Shown here: one piece after another, positions 16,609 to 25,328 of the stretch
Numbering within the stretch: the first letter of the stretch is position 1
Layout: every line of letters starts with the position of its first letter
DNA from: Emticicia aquatica
GTDB lineage: Bacteria; Bacteroidota; Bacteroidia; Cytophagales; Spirosomataceae
DNA: 64,000 nt
Reading direction: 5' to 3'
Assembly (NCBI RefSeq): GCF_923079645.1
Contig: NZ_CAKLPY010000002.1
Coordinates: 1,426,001-1,490,000, forward strand
Translations under genes and position numbers: made by a program
The notes under the pieces: generated by a model
Databases searched by the model: none
The model's input: only the letters and a program-made list of their open reading frames with translations
What the model was told of the DNA's origin: nothing

Positions 16609-17526
16609 CTATTTTTTTATCTGCTTTGCTAAAACCTCAATTCCTTCCATAAAGCTAGCAGGCTCATAACCAAGTACTTCATTAGATTTTGTAAGGTCAA
16701 AACCAGTTCTTGGTGGGCGTTTTGCTGGTTGTGAGAACGTTGTAGAATCGGCTTGGGAAATCAACGATTTATCAAGATTGAAATAATCGGCTGTCATTAT
16801 GGCCATTTCGTAAGGAGTTAAGAAATCCTTACCCGAAATATTAAAAATACCTTCGGCTTCTTTTTCAGCAATTAATGCACAACCTTTTGCCAGATCTTCA
16901 GCGAGCGTTGGTGTACGCCATTGGTCAGTTACAACTTTGATATTTTTTCCATCTTCTAGCGATTTTTTCACCCACAAAATAATATTAGTGCGGCTCATAT
17001 CGTGGGCAATTCCGTAAACCAACACCGTACGTGCAATTCCCCAACGGATGTTGCTATTTATCACAAGTTTTTCGGCGGCATATTTACTCCAACCATAAAA
17101 ACTGATTGGATTGGCTTCTGCATCTTCTTTGTATGGCCCTGATTTTCCATCAAAAATAAAATCAGTTGAAAGGTGCAACAAAAAACAATCAATTTTTGAA
17201 CAAGCTTCAATTAAATATTCAACAGCATGTACATTTTGTGACCAACAAGCATCTTTTTCGCTTTCGCATTGGTCAACATTGGTCATGGCGGCCGTATGTA
17301 TAATCACATTTGGTTTTATACTTGCAACAACATTTTGCACTTCTTCACGGTTGGTAATATCCATTGATTGATACACATAACCATCTGTTATCGGCAAGCG
17401 ATTTTGCCCACGAGCTGTTGCTACAATTGTATTTTGTGGTTCGCCATTGGTTGTTGTTTGTGTTAATAACTCGACGAGTTTTTGGCCCAGCAAGCCATTT
17501 GACCCTGTGATTAGAATAGTTTTCAT
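16609..17526 (-). CDS. RmlD-like NAD(P)-dependent sugar reductase
   Basis: 305 residues, extended SDR with the nucleotide-binding TGSNGLLGQKLVELL at the N-terminus. The catalytic YGWSKYAAEKLV (YxxxK) follows, then the RmlD-type DQWRTPTLAEDLAKGC. RmlD reduces dTDP-4-dehydrorhamnose to dTDP-rhamnose. However, no rmlABC genes are near, so the nucleotide-sugar substrate is not certain, and MAT2B-like homologues share this fold. Cytoplasmic. Followed on the same strand by no close partner; the cyclophilin gene lies 35 bp upstream and may be cotranscribed. Confidence 0.8.
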   Translation of the reverse strand: MKTILITGSNGLLGQKLVELLTQTTTNGEPQNTIVATARGQNRLPITDGYVYQSMDITNREEVQNVVASIKPNVIIHTAAMTNVDQCESEKDACWSQNVHAVEYLIEACSKIDCFLLHLSTDFIFDGKSGPYKEDAEANPISFYGWSKYAAEKLVINSNIRWGIARTVLVYGIAHDMSRTNIILWVKKSLEDGKNIKVVTDQWRTPTLAEDLAKGCALIAEKEAEGIFNISGKDFLTPYEMAIMTADYFNLDKSLISQADSTTFSQPAKRPPRTGFDLTKSNEVLGYEPASFMEGIEVLAKQIKK

Positions 17527-17561
17527 TAGAAAAGTGTTTTGTTTAAAAAAGACAAGAAGCT

Positions 17562-18263
17562 TTACACATATTTATAGCCAAATTGCTTTGTAATCTTCTT
17601 CTTTCGCATTTTTTTGACGGTCATGCTCATTTTTATGTCGGACTTTGGTCGGTCGGCAGCATCTTTTGGCTGCTTGGCAATTTCATCAATTACTTGAATA
17701 TTATCAATTATCTCGCCAAAAACTGTATAATTATTGTCTAATCGTGGCGTTCCACCCAAAATCATGTAATCGGCTCGTTGTTGGGTTGTGTAATTCATTG
17801 AATTTCGTTGAGAAACTGCTGTAATTTCATCGTCGGAGAGCTTTTTGCCTTGAACAATATAAAACTGGCAAGCACTAGATTTTTTTTCTGGATTACCATC
17901 ACGAGCAGCGGCCAAAGCCCCTTTTTTATGAACATGATTAGGCTTGAACTCAAATGGTATTCGTTCTAAATTTCCACCTCCATTACCGAGTCTTTCGTTA
18001 GGTTTGGCATTTTTTGAGTTTGGGTCGCCACCTTGAATCATAAAGCCATCAATGATGCGATGAAAAAGTAGGCTATCGTAAAATTTTTGATTGACGAGTT
18101 TTACAAAATTGGCCTTATGCAGTGGCGTATCATCGAACAACACGAGGTGCATTGTTCCGAAATTTGTCTTTAATGTAACTAAATAATCTTTTTTAGTTTT
18201 CTTTTGTGCAAAAGATAAAGTGCTGATGAGCAGGATAATAATAAGGAGTTTGTGCTTTTTCAT
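17562..18263 (-). CDS. Secreted cyclophilin-type peptidyl-prolyl isomerase
   Basis: 233 residues from the ATG at 18263, which gives a clean signal peptide (MKKHKLLIIILLISTLSFAQ); an upstream in-frame start at 18290 would spoil it. The cyclophilin core includes FHRIIDGFMIQGGDP, ACQFYIVQGKKL and NYTVFGEIIDNIQVIDEIAK. It catalyses proline cis-trans isomerisation, here in the periplasm, for folding of envelope proteins. Residues ~115-150 (PFEFKPNHVHKKGALAAARD) are the divergent loop seen in Bacteroidota cyclophilins. A -7 box lies just upstream; the RmlD-like gene 35 bp downstream may share the transcript. Confidence 0.92.
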   Translation of the reverse strand: MKKHKLLIIILLISTLSFAQKKTKKDYLVTLKTNFGTMHLVLFDDTPLHKANFVKLVNQKFYDSLLFHRIIDGFMIQGGDPNSKNAKPNERLGNGGGNLERIPFEFKPNHVHKKGALAAARDGNPEKKSSACQFYIVQGKKLSDDEITAVSQRNSMNYTTQQRADYMILGGTPRLDNNYTVFGEIIDNIQVIDEIAKQPKDAADRPKSDIKMSMTVKKMRKKKITKQFGYKYV

Positions 18264-18289
18264 TGCGGTTTTAAGCGATGGAGTAAGCA

Positions 18290-18297
18290 CAAAAATA
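18290..18297 (-). promoter_or_regulatory. -7 box of the cyclophilin gene
   Basis: Minus-strand TATTTTTG (TAnnTTTG), 26 bp before the ATG at 18263. It places the transcript start downstream of the alternative start codon at 18290, supporting the shorter protein. Confidence 0.5.
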
Positions 18298-18376
18298 CAA
18301 TAATTATTTGTAGATAATTAAGCGATTTGACAACTTTTAATCGTGTGGAAGAATGAAAAAAATGTCAAATCTGCTC

Positions 18377-18922
18377 CTAAACTAAAATTAAATTGGAAGA
18401 CATATAAGTCAAAAATGCTGAACTTTTCAATATTTCTCTGAACCAAAAAGTGTAATTTTCTGGGTATTGAGCAACATTTTCTAATAAATCATCGAGCATA
18501 ATCCATTTATAATCAGCTACTTCTTCTGGATTTACGGTAAAATTATCGTTATAATTGCCAATAAAAACATGGTCTATTTCGCTTTCAACCAATCCATTAG
18601 CAAATTCAGTACGATACTGAAATTTATAAAGAAACTCAAGTGAAGTATCGAAACCCATTTCTTCCCCCAAACGACGATGGGCAGCTTTACTAATTTCTTC
18701 ATTGGCATTCGGGTGACCACAACAAGTATTTGTCCAAAGGTCGCCCGAATGATATTTATGAGAAGTTCGTTGATGAATCAATAGTTCGTTATTGTCGTTG
18801 AAGACCAAAATTGAAAATGCACGATGCAGCAAGCCACGTTGGTGAACCATGAGTTTTTCACCAATTCCGATTTCCTCGTCATTTTCATTGACCAATATTA
18901 TGTCAGTCGTGCTGAAAGTCAT
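18377..18922 (-). CDS. idi: Isopentenyl-diphosphate delta-isomerase, type 1
   Basis: 181 residues, Nudix fold. The active-site cysteine lies in NTCCGHPNANE (Cys67/Cys68), the Nudix-like RRLGEEMGFD follows, and the metal/acid residues sit in ESEIDHVFIG. It interconverts IPP and DMAPP for isoprenoid synthesis (quinones, undecaprenyl phosphate, carotenoids). Cytoplasmic, Mg2+-dependent. Stands alone between the cyclophilin and TlpA genes, all on the minus strand but with gaps of about 60-110 bp. The type 1 enzyme is an alternative to the FMN-dependent type 2. Confidence 0.94.
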   Translation of the reverse strand: MTFSTTDIILVNENDEEIGIGEKLMVHQRGLLHRAFSILVFNDNNELLIHQRTSHKYHSGDLWTNTCCGHPNANEEISKAAHRRLGEEMGFDTSLEFLYKFQYRTEFANGLVESEIDHVFIGNYNDNFTVNPEEVADYKWIMLDDLLENVAQYPENYTFWFREILKSSAFLTYMSSNLILV

Positions 18923-18981
18923 ATTTTGCTTAAAATTATTGCCTAGAATAAATATAAAACCTTCAAAACATAAAAAATGTT

Positions 18982-20214
18982 TTATTCGGCTAATAATTTA
19001 TCGACTAAAAGATTAAAATCATTTACGAAATCATCGTAATATTTGCCAGTTCCTGGGCCAGAAAAGCCTGTGTGAATTTCACGAACTTGCCCCTTTTTAT
19101 CAATAAAAATAGTTGTTGGAAAGCCCAAAACGTGGTTAAGCATTGGCAATGTTTTTGACGCTTCGGCTTTGTCGTTTGTTCCTCCCAAAAGCACTTCATA
19201 ATCAATTCCAAAGCGTTCTTTTAATCGCTTTATTTTTGGAAAAGCAAAAGCTGGGTCGGTACTTTTTTCATAGGCCAAACCTATAATTTCTACGCCTTTT
19301 TGCTTGTTTTTGGCGTACCAAGGAGCTAAAAACTTACTTTCGTCCATACAATTTGGACACCACGAACCCATTATTTGTGCAATGACAACTTTACCTTTGT
19401 AGCGTTCATCGGTCAAGGAAATTTTCTTGCCATTTTCATTTGGGAAAGAAAAAGCTATCGTTTTATAGCCATCTTTTAGATAAGTCAATGTTTTTTCGTC
19501 AGGAAGTTTGGCATTTTCATCTTTTACACCTTCCCAAGTTTCAAGACTTTTTAAGCCAGACCAAAATTCTCCGCCAGTGAGCTTATCTCCTTCGATTTTG
19601 GCTTTAAATAAAAACAAGTGCGTACCATCGAAACATGAAAGTTTTAAAGAATCTTCAATAATATTACCTGATAAATAACGATAATCGCCAGTTGTTGTCA
19701 GGAAAGTGCCAGTTACTTCATTGCCTTTGGTGTTGAATAAACCTACGGAAACGGTCGAATCCTTTTTATCTTCCGAAACAAACAATACGTTGTATTTACT
19801 TGATAAAGAAGTTGTTGTAGTTTCGTTTTTCTGAATAAAACGGTAATTTTTGCCAAATTCTGCTGAGAAATTCCCTTTCAAAAAACTAAAATCAGAACGC
19901 ATTTTTTTCCAATAACCATTTAGTTTTTCTCCTTCCACATGAGCAACGATTTCGGCATCAAAAACTTCCATCGGAATATGCAACGAATCATCTTTGATGA
20001 AAGCTTTATCCATCTTTAGTTTTTCTTCGCCATTCAAAATAACTACTGAATATGCATCACCATCGTGCTGAATATCAAAATTAAATGGCAAATCTCCGCC
20101 CGCTGTTGGAATTATGGCTCGCCAAATGCCAGTTTTGGGTTCGGTTATTTTTTTACAAGCATTAAGAACAAAAACTGATAAGATGATGAGTAAGGTTTTT
20201 GTAGATGATTTCAT
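18982..20214 (-). CDS. TlpA-family disulfide reductase lipoprotein
   Basis: 410 residues from the ATG at 20214; a longer frame to 20271 lacks a sensible signal. The N-terminus ends in the lipobox LNAC, so Cys20 is probably lipidated. About 240 residues of beta-rich N-terminal domain (repeated GNFSAEFG, GNEVTGTF, LSGNIIEDSLKL) precede a thioredoxin domain with GSWCPNCMDESKF (WCPNC redox site) and GFPTTIFIDKKG. Architecture is that of the DUF4369-like/TlpA proteins of Bacteroidota, thought to reduce thiols in the periplasm. Divergent from rsmH. Confidence 0.87.
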   Translation of the reverse strand: MKSSTKTLLIILSVFVLNACKKITEPKTGIWRAIIPTAGGDLPFNFDIQHDGDAYSVVILNGEEKLKMDKAFIKDDSLHIPMEVFDAEIVAHVEGEKLNGYWKKMRSDFSFLKGNFSAEFGKNYRFIQKNETTTTSLSSKYNVLFVSEDKKDSTVSVGLFNTKGNEVTGTFLTTTGDYRYLSGNIIEDSLKLSCFDGTHLFLFKAKIEGDKLTGGEFWSGLKSLETWEGVKDENAKLPDEKTLTYLKDGYKTIAFSFPNENGKKISLTDERYKGKVVIAQIMGSWCPNCMDESKFLAPWYAKNKQKGVEIIGLAYEKSTDPAFAFPKIKRLKERFGIDYEVLLGGTNDKAEASKTLPMLNHVLGFPTTIFIDKKGQVREIHTGFSGPGTGKYYDDFVNDFNLLVDKLLAE

Positions 20215-20289
20215 AAGATTTTCTTTGGTTGTTGATGTGCAAAAAACTATCGACCGAAGGCTATTGGCCATTGTCTATTTATTTTTTAC

Positions 20290-20297
20290 TACTTTTG
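20290..20297 (+). promoter_or_regulatory. -7 box of rsmH
   Basis: TACTTTTG (TAnnTTTG), 35 bp before the rsmH ATG. Possible TTG -33 words at 20264 and 20271 are at non-ideal spacing. Confidence 0.5.
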
Positions 20298-20332
20298 CAA
20301 TTTATTGAACATTGTAAATATAGAAAAAGTTT

Positions 20333-21247
20333 ATGTCTGTTTATCACACGCCCGTTATGCTCAAAGAATGTTTGGATGGTCTGAATATCAAACCCGATGG
20401 CATTTATGTGGATGTCACTTTTGGCGGCGGTGGACATTCACGAGCTATTTTAGAGCAACTTACTACGGGAAAATTATACGCTTTTGACCAAGATGCAGAT
20501 GCGAAAGCTCAATCAAAATTAATTGACAATAAAAATTTTACTTTTATTGATGCAAATTTCAGAAGTATTAAACAATATCTTCGCTTATTTGGCGTAAAAA
20601 AAGTTGATGGAATTTTGGCTGATTTAGGTATTTCTTCACACCAGATAGATACACCTGAAAGAGGATTTTCAACCCGATTTGATGCTGATTTGGATATGCG
20701 AATGAATCAAAATGCTCCAATTTCGGCAAAAAATATTGTCAATGAATATTCAATCGACGAATTGCATAAGATTTTGGGAATGTACGGCGAAATAAAAAAT
20801 GCAAAAACCGCTGCCCAAACAATTTATACGGCAAGACTCAACAGAAAAATCGAAACCATCAATGATTTGAAGGGGATTTTGCAAAAACTTGCTCCTCGTG
20901 GCAAAGAAAATAAGTATTTCGCCCAAGTTTTTCAAGCATTACGAATTGTAGTAAATGAAGAAATGGCTGTTTTAGAAGATTTTCTTCAACAAACGCCCGA
21001 AGTGCTTGCTCCCGAAGGACGATTGGTGGTAATGGCTTATCATTCGCTTGAAGACCGTTTGGTGAAAAACTTTATTAGGAGTGGAAAATTTAGCGGAGAA
21101 GTAGAGAAAGACCTTTTTGGAAATGATATAAAACCATTAGAATCAATTATCAGAAAAGCAATTGAGGCATCGCCAGAAGAAGTAGAGCAAAACCCTCGTG
21201 CCAGAAGTGCAAAATTAAGAATTGCGGTGCCTGTTGCCGTAAAATAA
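20333..21247 (+). CDS. rsmH: 16S rRNA (cytosine1402-N4)-methyltransferase RsmH
   Basis: 304 residues. The N-terminus HTPVMLKECLDGL leads into the SAM-binding DVTFGGGGHS; GILADLGISSHQID and the C-terminal MAYHSLEDRLVKNFI are family signatures. It methylates C1402 of 16S rRNA in the decoding centre. It is normally the second gene of the division/cell-wall (dcw) cluster after mraZ; here mraZ is absent and a redoxin gene lies upstream. Followed by ftsL-like and ftsI. Confidence 0.96.
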   Translation: MSVYHTPVMLKECLDGLNIKPDGIYVDVTFGGGGHSRAILEQLTTGKLYAFDQDADAKAQSKLIDNKNFTFIDANFRSIKQYLRLFGVKKVDGILADLGISSHQIDTPERGFSTRFDADLDMRMNQNAPISAKNIVNEYSIDELHKILGMYGEIKNAKTAAQTIYTARLNRKIETINDLKGILQKLAPRGKENKYFAQVFQALRIVVNEEMAVLEDFLQQTPEVLAPEGRLVVMAYHSLEDRLVKNFIRSGKFSGEVEKDLFGNDIKPLESIIRKAIEASPEEVEQNPRARSAKLRIAVPVAVK

Positions 21248-21285
21248 ATTTAGCAAGAATGTCGATTTTATTTCAACGTAATTTA

Positions 21286-21293
21286 TAAATTTG
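21286..21293 (+). promoter_or_regulatory. Possible internal promoter box before the ftsL-like gene
   Basis: TAAATTTG (TAnnTTTG) in the unusually long 186-bp gap after rsmH. No TTG -33 partner; weak. Confidence 0.3.
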
Positions 21294-21433
21294 TCTTGTA
21301 ATTTATTGAAAATGTTGAATAAGAGCAGATGCTGTTTCATTTCGGTTTTTTCTGAATAAGAAAGGTAGCTCCAAAAAACAAATTCAATAAAAACAAACGT
21401 GCTTTAATAATAAACCTATAAACTCATACTGGA

Positions 21434-21811
21434 ATGGCAACGAATACTTTTCGGGACCGTCCTGAGCCTGCTATGCCTAAAACTCCTCGCAAAGCAGGTA
21501 TCTTTGACCGCCTTAATACTTGGCTTACCAATCGATTAGAACTTGGAGATGAACTTCCAACCGAAACCCTAAAAAGAATTATTTGGGTAGGGTTTTTAGG
21601 TATTTTCTACATTTATGTGCAGCATAATTACGAAGGTTTTATCAAAAAAATCGACAAAGCTCGCAATGAAATGGAAGAAAAACGTGCTGCTTACATTTCA
21701 CAAAAGTCGAGGTATATGTTTGCTAGCAAACAATCGGAAATAGCCAAAAAACTAACCGAAAATGGCTTGGAAGAAAATATTACACCGCCAACAAAAATTG
21801 TGGTGAAATAA
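21434..21811 (+). CDS. FtsL-like cell-division membrane protein
   Basis: 125 residues with one transmembrane segment around residues 53-65 (IIWVGFLGIFYIYVQHNY) and a following charged helix (KIDKARNEMEEKRAAYISQKS) that could form a coiled coil. There is little sequence conservation in FtsL; the call rests on topology, size and position between rsmH and ftsI, where ftsL always sits. In E. coli FtsL bridges FtsB/FtsQ and FtsWI at the septum. The N-terminal 40 residues are proline-rich and probably cytoplasmic. Confidence 0.72.
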   Translation: MATNTFRDRPEPAMPKTPRKAGIFDRLNTWLTNRLELGDELPTETLKRIIWVGFLGIFYIYVQHNYEGFIKKIDKARNEMEEKRAAYISQKSRYMFASKQSEIAKKLTENGLEENITPPTKIVVK

Positions 21812-21913
21812 AATCTTTGCGATGTATTTTATACATCCTGTTACCTCATTTGTATTTATTTTTCTCAAAAATGCCTTACAGCCATTCATCTGTATGGATA
21901 AAACATAAAAATC

Positions 21914-24013
21914 ATGTCCCCAAAACGCTCTATACGTGAAGAAATCCAGTGGCGAGCCAAAGTTACTTTTGGAATAGTATTTTTGATTGGCTCGTTGGTT
22001 GCTGCACAAATATTTGTTGTTCAGGTTTTTCAAAAGAAAAAATGGATAGGAAAAGTGGAGAAAGTGCAGCGTAAACCAATGAAAATTAAGGCTCAACGAG
22101 GGAATATTTTTGCTACTGACGGTCGGAGTTTACTTGCAACATCAGTGCCACGTTACCGAGTTGGAATTGATGTAACTCGTGCAAAACCACTGTATTTCAA
22201 AGAAAAAATCGACTCATTGAGTATGTTATTAGCTAATTTTTTTCAAGACCGTACGGACAAAGAATATAAAGAGCTGATTACGAATGCACGAAATGAAAAG
22301 AAACTCATATTTGTATCGCTTGGCAATCATTTGGTTGATTACCAAGAACGTCAAATTATCAAGAAATTTCCATTTTTTAGAGAAGGATCAATGAAAGGCG
22401 GCGGGAAATTTGAACAATTGGAACGTAGAGTAATGCCTTTTGATGATATGGCTTTGCGTTCGATTGGAAAACTTGACCGTGACACGCAAACACGTGGAGA
22501 TTTTGGTATTGAATTTAGTTTTAATAATTATTTGGCAGGTCGTGATGGCGTTGGCTTTTTTCAACGTTTAGCTGGTGGGGTTTGGAAACCAATTGAAGAT
22601 ACGCCCGAAGTTCGTCCAGAAGCAGGTTTGGATGTTGTTACGACGATTGATGTGAATTTTCAGGACATCGTTGAAAGTGCGTTACGCAACCAAGTGGTAA
22701 GTGCTAATGCCAAATACGGTTCGGCAATCGTGATGGAAGTAGCTACGGGCGAAATCAAAGCAATGACCAATCTTTCTCGCAGAAGTGACTCAACTCGAAC
22801 CTTTTATTTAGAAGATTTTAATTATGCAGTACGAGGTGGAACTGACCCAGGTTCGACTTTCAAACTAGCAACAATGGTGGCTTTGATGGAAAAATCAAAA
22901 CTAAACTTGGATGATAATGCAGGTTTTTGTGGCGGAAGTATCATGCATAATAGTACCGAAATGACTTGTTCGGAAAGCCATGGAAATCAAACCGTTCGAC
23001 AAGTTTTTGAGCATTCTTGTAATATCGGTATCTATAATTTGGTCAAAAATAACTTTGGATTTGGCAACGCTGATAATTTTGTTTCGTACTTAACTCGATT
23101 CAAACTTGACCAACCCGTTGGCTTTCAGTTGAAAGGTGAAACCGAACCAATTATTAAAAATCGTAAAAGTTCAACTTTTAGTAACACCACTATTCCGTGG
23201 ATGTCGATTGGTTATGAAACCCGTTTGACTCCATTACAAATGCTTACTTTTTATAATGCCATTGCCAATAATGGCAATTGGGTTCAGCCTTTTATTGTCA
23301 AAGAAGTAAGGGAAGCCGACAAAGTTATAGAGAAGTTTGAGGGAAATAAAGACCCGAATCCGATTTGTTCGGAACGCACAGCAAGACTTGCCCACGAAAT
23401 GATGAAAGGTGTTGTAGAACATGGAACTGCAATGAATATAAACACAGGTTTTTGTAAAGTTGCAGGAAAGACAGGAACATCAAGAAAGCGTGAAAATGGC
23501 TATGTGAAAAATCAATATTATACGGCATTTATTGGATTTTTTCCAGCCGATAATCCAAAATATAGTTGTGCAGTGATTATTGATGAACCACAAGGAGAAA
23601 ATTTATATGCTCGTGATGTAGCTGCACCAGTTTTCAGAACCATTGCTGACAAAATCTTTGCGTATGATGTTGCCTTGCATCCTGCCAAAAATAAGCCTTC
23701 AAATATTCAAAAGATTGAAAATCAAGAGCAAACGGGTTATGCCGAAGATTTTCGAACTGTAGGAGAGGAGTTAGGTTTGCAAAATGTTCCGAGTAGTGCG
23801 GGGTGGGTAAAAGCAACCAAAACAGGAAATTCGGTTGCTTGGAGAAAAATAGAAGATGAAAACAAAGATTTGCCAAATATTTCAGGAATGACGCTGCGAG
23901 ATGCCATGCATATTCTTGAAAATAAGGGTTTTCGGGTACGCTATTCGGGTTTAGGAAAAGTGACAGAATTTGCGATTGTCCAGCCAAAAGTTGTAGCTTT
24001 GGTTTTGAAATAA
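21914..24013 (+). CDS. ftsI: Division transpeptidase FtsI (PBP3) with C-terminal PASTA domain
   Basis: 699 residues. An N-terminal membrane anchor (~18-38) is followed by the PBP dimerisation domain (QRGNIFATDGRSLLATSVPR). The transpeptidase domain has SxxK in GSTFKLAT (Ser314), SxN in EHSCNIG and KTG in AGKTGTSRK. A single PASTA domain ends the protein (LPNISGMTLRDAMHILENKG). It crosslinks septal peptidoglycan in the periplasm. 102 bp after the ftsL-like gene. Normally murE follows; here an unrelated membrane gene starts 8 bp downstream. Confidence 0.94.
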   Translation: MSPKRSIREEIQWRAKVTFGIVFLIGSLVAAQIFVVQVFQKKKWIGKVEKVQRKPMKIKAQRGNIFATDGRSLLATSVPRYRVGIDVTRAKPLYFKEKIDSLSMLLANFFQDRTDKEYKELITNARNEKKLIFVSLGNHLVDYQERQIIKKFPFFREGSMKGGGKFEQLERRVMPFDDMALRSIGKLDRDTQTRGDFGIEFSFNNYLAGRDGVGFFQRLAGGVWKPIEDTPEVRPEAGLDVVTTIDVNFQDIVESALRNQVVSANAKYGSAIVMEVATGEIKAMTNLSRRSDSTRTFYLEDFNYAVRGGTDPGSTFKLATMVALMEKSKLNLDDNAGFCGGSIMHNSTEMTCSESHGNQTVRQVFEHSCNIGIYNLVKNNFGFGNADNFVSYLTRFKLDQPVGFQLKGETEPIIKNRKSSTFSNTTIPWMSIGYETRLTPLQMLTFYNAIANNGNWVQPFIVKEVREADKVIEKFEGNKDPNPICSERTARLAHEMMKGVVEHGTAMNINTGFCKVAGKTGTSRKRENGYVKNQYYTAFIGFFPADNPKYSCAVIIDEPQGENLYARDVAAPVFRTIADKIFAYDVALHPAKNKPSNIQKIENQEQTGYAEDFRTVGEELGLQNVPSSAGWVKATKTGNSVAWRKIEDENKDLPNISGMTLRDAMHILENKGFRVRYSGLGKVTEFAIVQPKVVALVLK

Positions 24014-24020
24014 ACAAATC

Positions 24021-25319
24021 GTGATAAAGAAAATAAGCCTTATAACTCTTTTCTCTTGCCTTTTGATTTGGCTTGGGTACTTTACGCCTCGTCAATTTTT
24101 CTGGCAGTTATTTGGCTTATATTCTGCACTTTTTGTTGTATATTTTTTCTTGATAAAAACGGTAAAAAATGCTCGTGAAATAATCTTTACGGGCATTTTT
24201 TATCGTTTACTTTTATTGTTTGCTATTCCTGCTTTATCTGACGATTTTTATCGCTTTGTTTGGGATGGTCGATTGCTTCTCAATGGACTCAATCCATATA
24301 CGATTCTTCCTGTTGATTTTATTCAATCAGTTGATTTTCAGCAAATTATTGGAGATAAAAATATTTTTGATAAGCTCAATTCACCACATTATTATACAGT
24401 TTATCCACCGCTAAATCAATTAATTTTTGCTGCATCGGCAAGTTTATCAAGAGGTAGTTTACTAGGAAATATACTTGGGTTAAGGATATTTATTCTTTTG
24501 GCTGAAACTGGAATTCTTTATTTTAGTTATAGGCTTTTAAAAAAATCGAAGAGATTTTCGGATGATAAGAACCTTAGTTTGTATGCTTTCAACCCATTGA
24601 TTATCATTGAATTAACGGGTAATTTGCATTTTGAGGGGGTTGTGATGTGTTTTTTAGTGGGAGCTCTGTATGTAGGAGTTCAAAACCCAAAAAGCCTTTT
24701 TTTTAGTTCCTTCTTTTTCGCTTGTGCGGTTTGTGTAAAAATGCTTCCTTTAATATTTATTCCTTTGATTATCAATGTTTTGGGTTTTAAAAAGGGAGTA
24801 ATTTATACTGTTTTTGTGGGGCTATTCACGCTACTATTTTTTATGCCATTTCTTGACCAAACACTCATAGAAAAACTATTTTCGAGCGTTAATCTATACT
24901 TTCAAAAATTTGAATTTAATGCCAGCATCTATTACTTATTTCGAGAAATTGGATTCAAAATCTACGGATACAATATCATTGGCTTTTTAGGAAAATCCTT
25001 AGCTTTTTTGACTTTTTCAGGCATACTTTTCCTTTCATGGAAAATAGAAAACCTGTTTTTAGGAGCTTTAGTGATACTTACTTTGTATTTTTCAATGGCA
25101 ACCACAGTTCACCCATGGTATGCAAGCAGCTTGATTGTGATTGCCATTTTTACGAAATTTCGTTATCCAATAATTTGGTCGTATTCAGTTTTTTTGAGTT
25201 ACGCAACTTATCAAACCAAGCTTTATCAAGAAAACCTTTGGTTGGTGGCTTTAGAATATTTAATGTTTTTTGGAATGATGTTTTATGAATTAAAAACTTC
25301 TTTTACGAAACAAAAATAA
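24021..25319 (+). CDS. GT-C-type integral membrane glycosyltransferase, putative
   Basis: 432 residues, GTG start 7 bases after the ftsI stop. About ten hydrophobic segments run through the protein. The first loop has SDDFYRFVWDGRLLLNGLNP; the paired acidic residues there are typical of GT-C enzymes that use polyprenol-phosphate sugars (GT87/mannosyltransferase-like, formerly DUF2029). A further feature is the VHPWY motif near residue 365. Substrate unknown; a role in envelope glycan or protein glycosylation is an inference. The short spacing implies it is transcribed with ftsI. Codon use appears like the neighbours. Confidence 0.68.
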   Translation: MIKKISLITLFSCLLIWLGYFTPRQFFWQLFGLYSALFVVYFFLIKTVKNAREIIFTGIFYRLLLLFAIPALSDDFYRFVWDGRLLLNGLNPYTILPVDFIQSVDFQQIIGDKNIFDKLNSPHYYTVYPPLNQLIFAASASLSRGSLLGNILGLRIFILLAETGILYFSYRLLKKSKRFSDDKNLSLYAFNPLIIIELTGNLHFEGVVMCFLVGALYVGVQNPKSLFFSSFFFACAVCVKMLPLIFIPLIINVLGFKKGVIYTVFVGLFTLLFFMPFLDQTLIEKLFSSVNLYFQKFEFNASIYYLFREIGFKIYGYNIIGFLGKSLAFLTFSGILFLSWKIENLFLGALVILTLYFSMATTVHPWYASSLIVIAIFTKFRYPIIWSYSVFLSYATYQTKLYQENLWLVALEYLMFFGMMFYELKTSFTKQK

Positions 25320-25328
25320 AATATTCTA

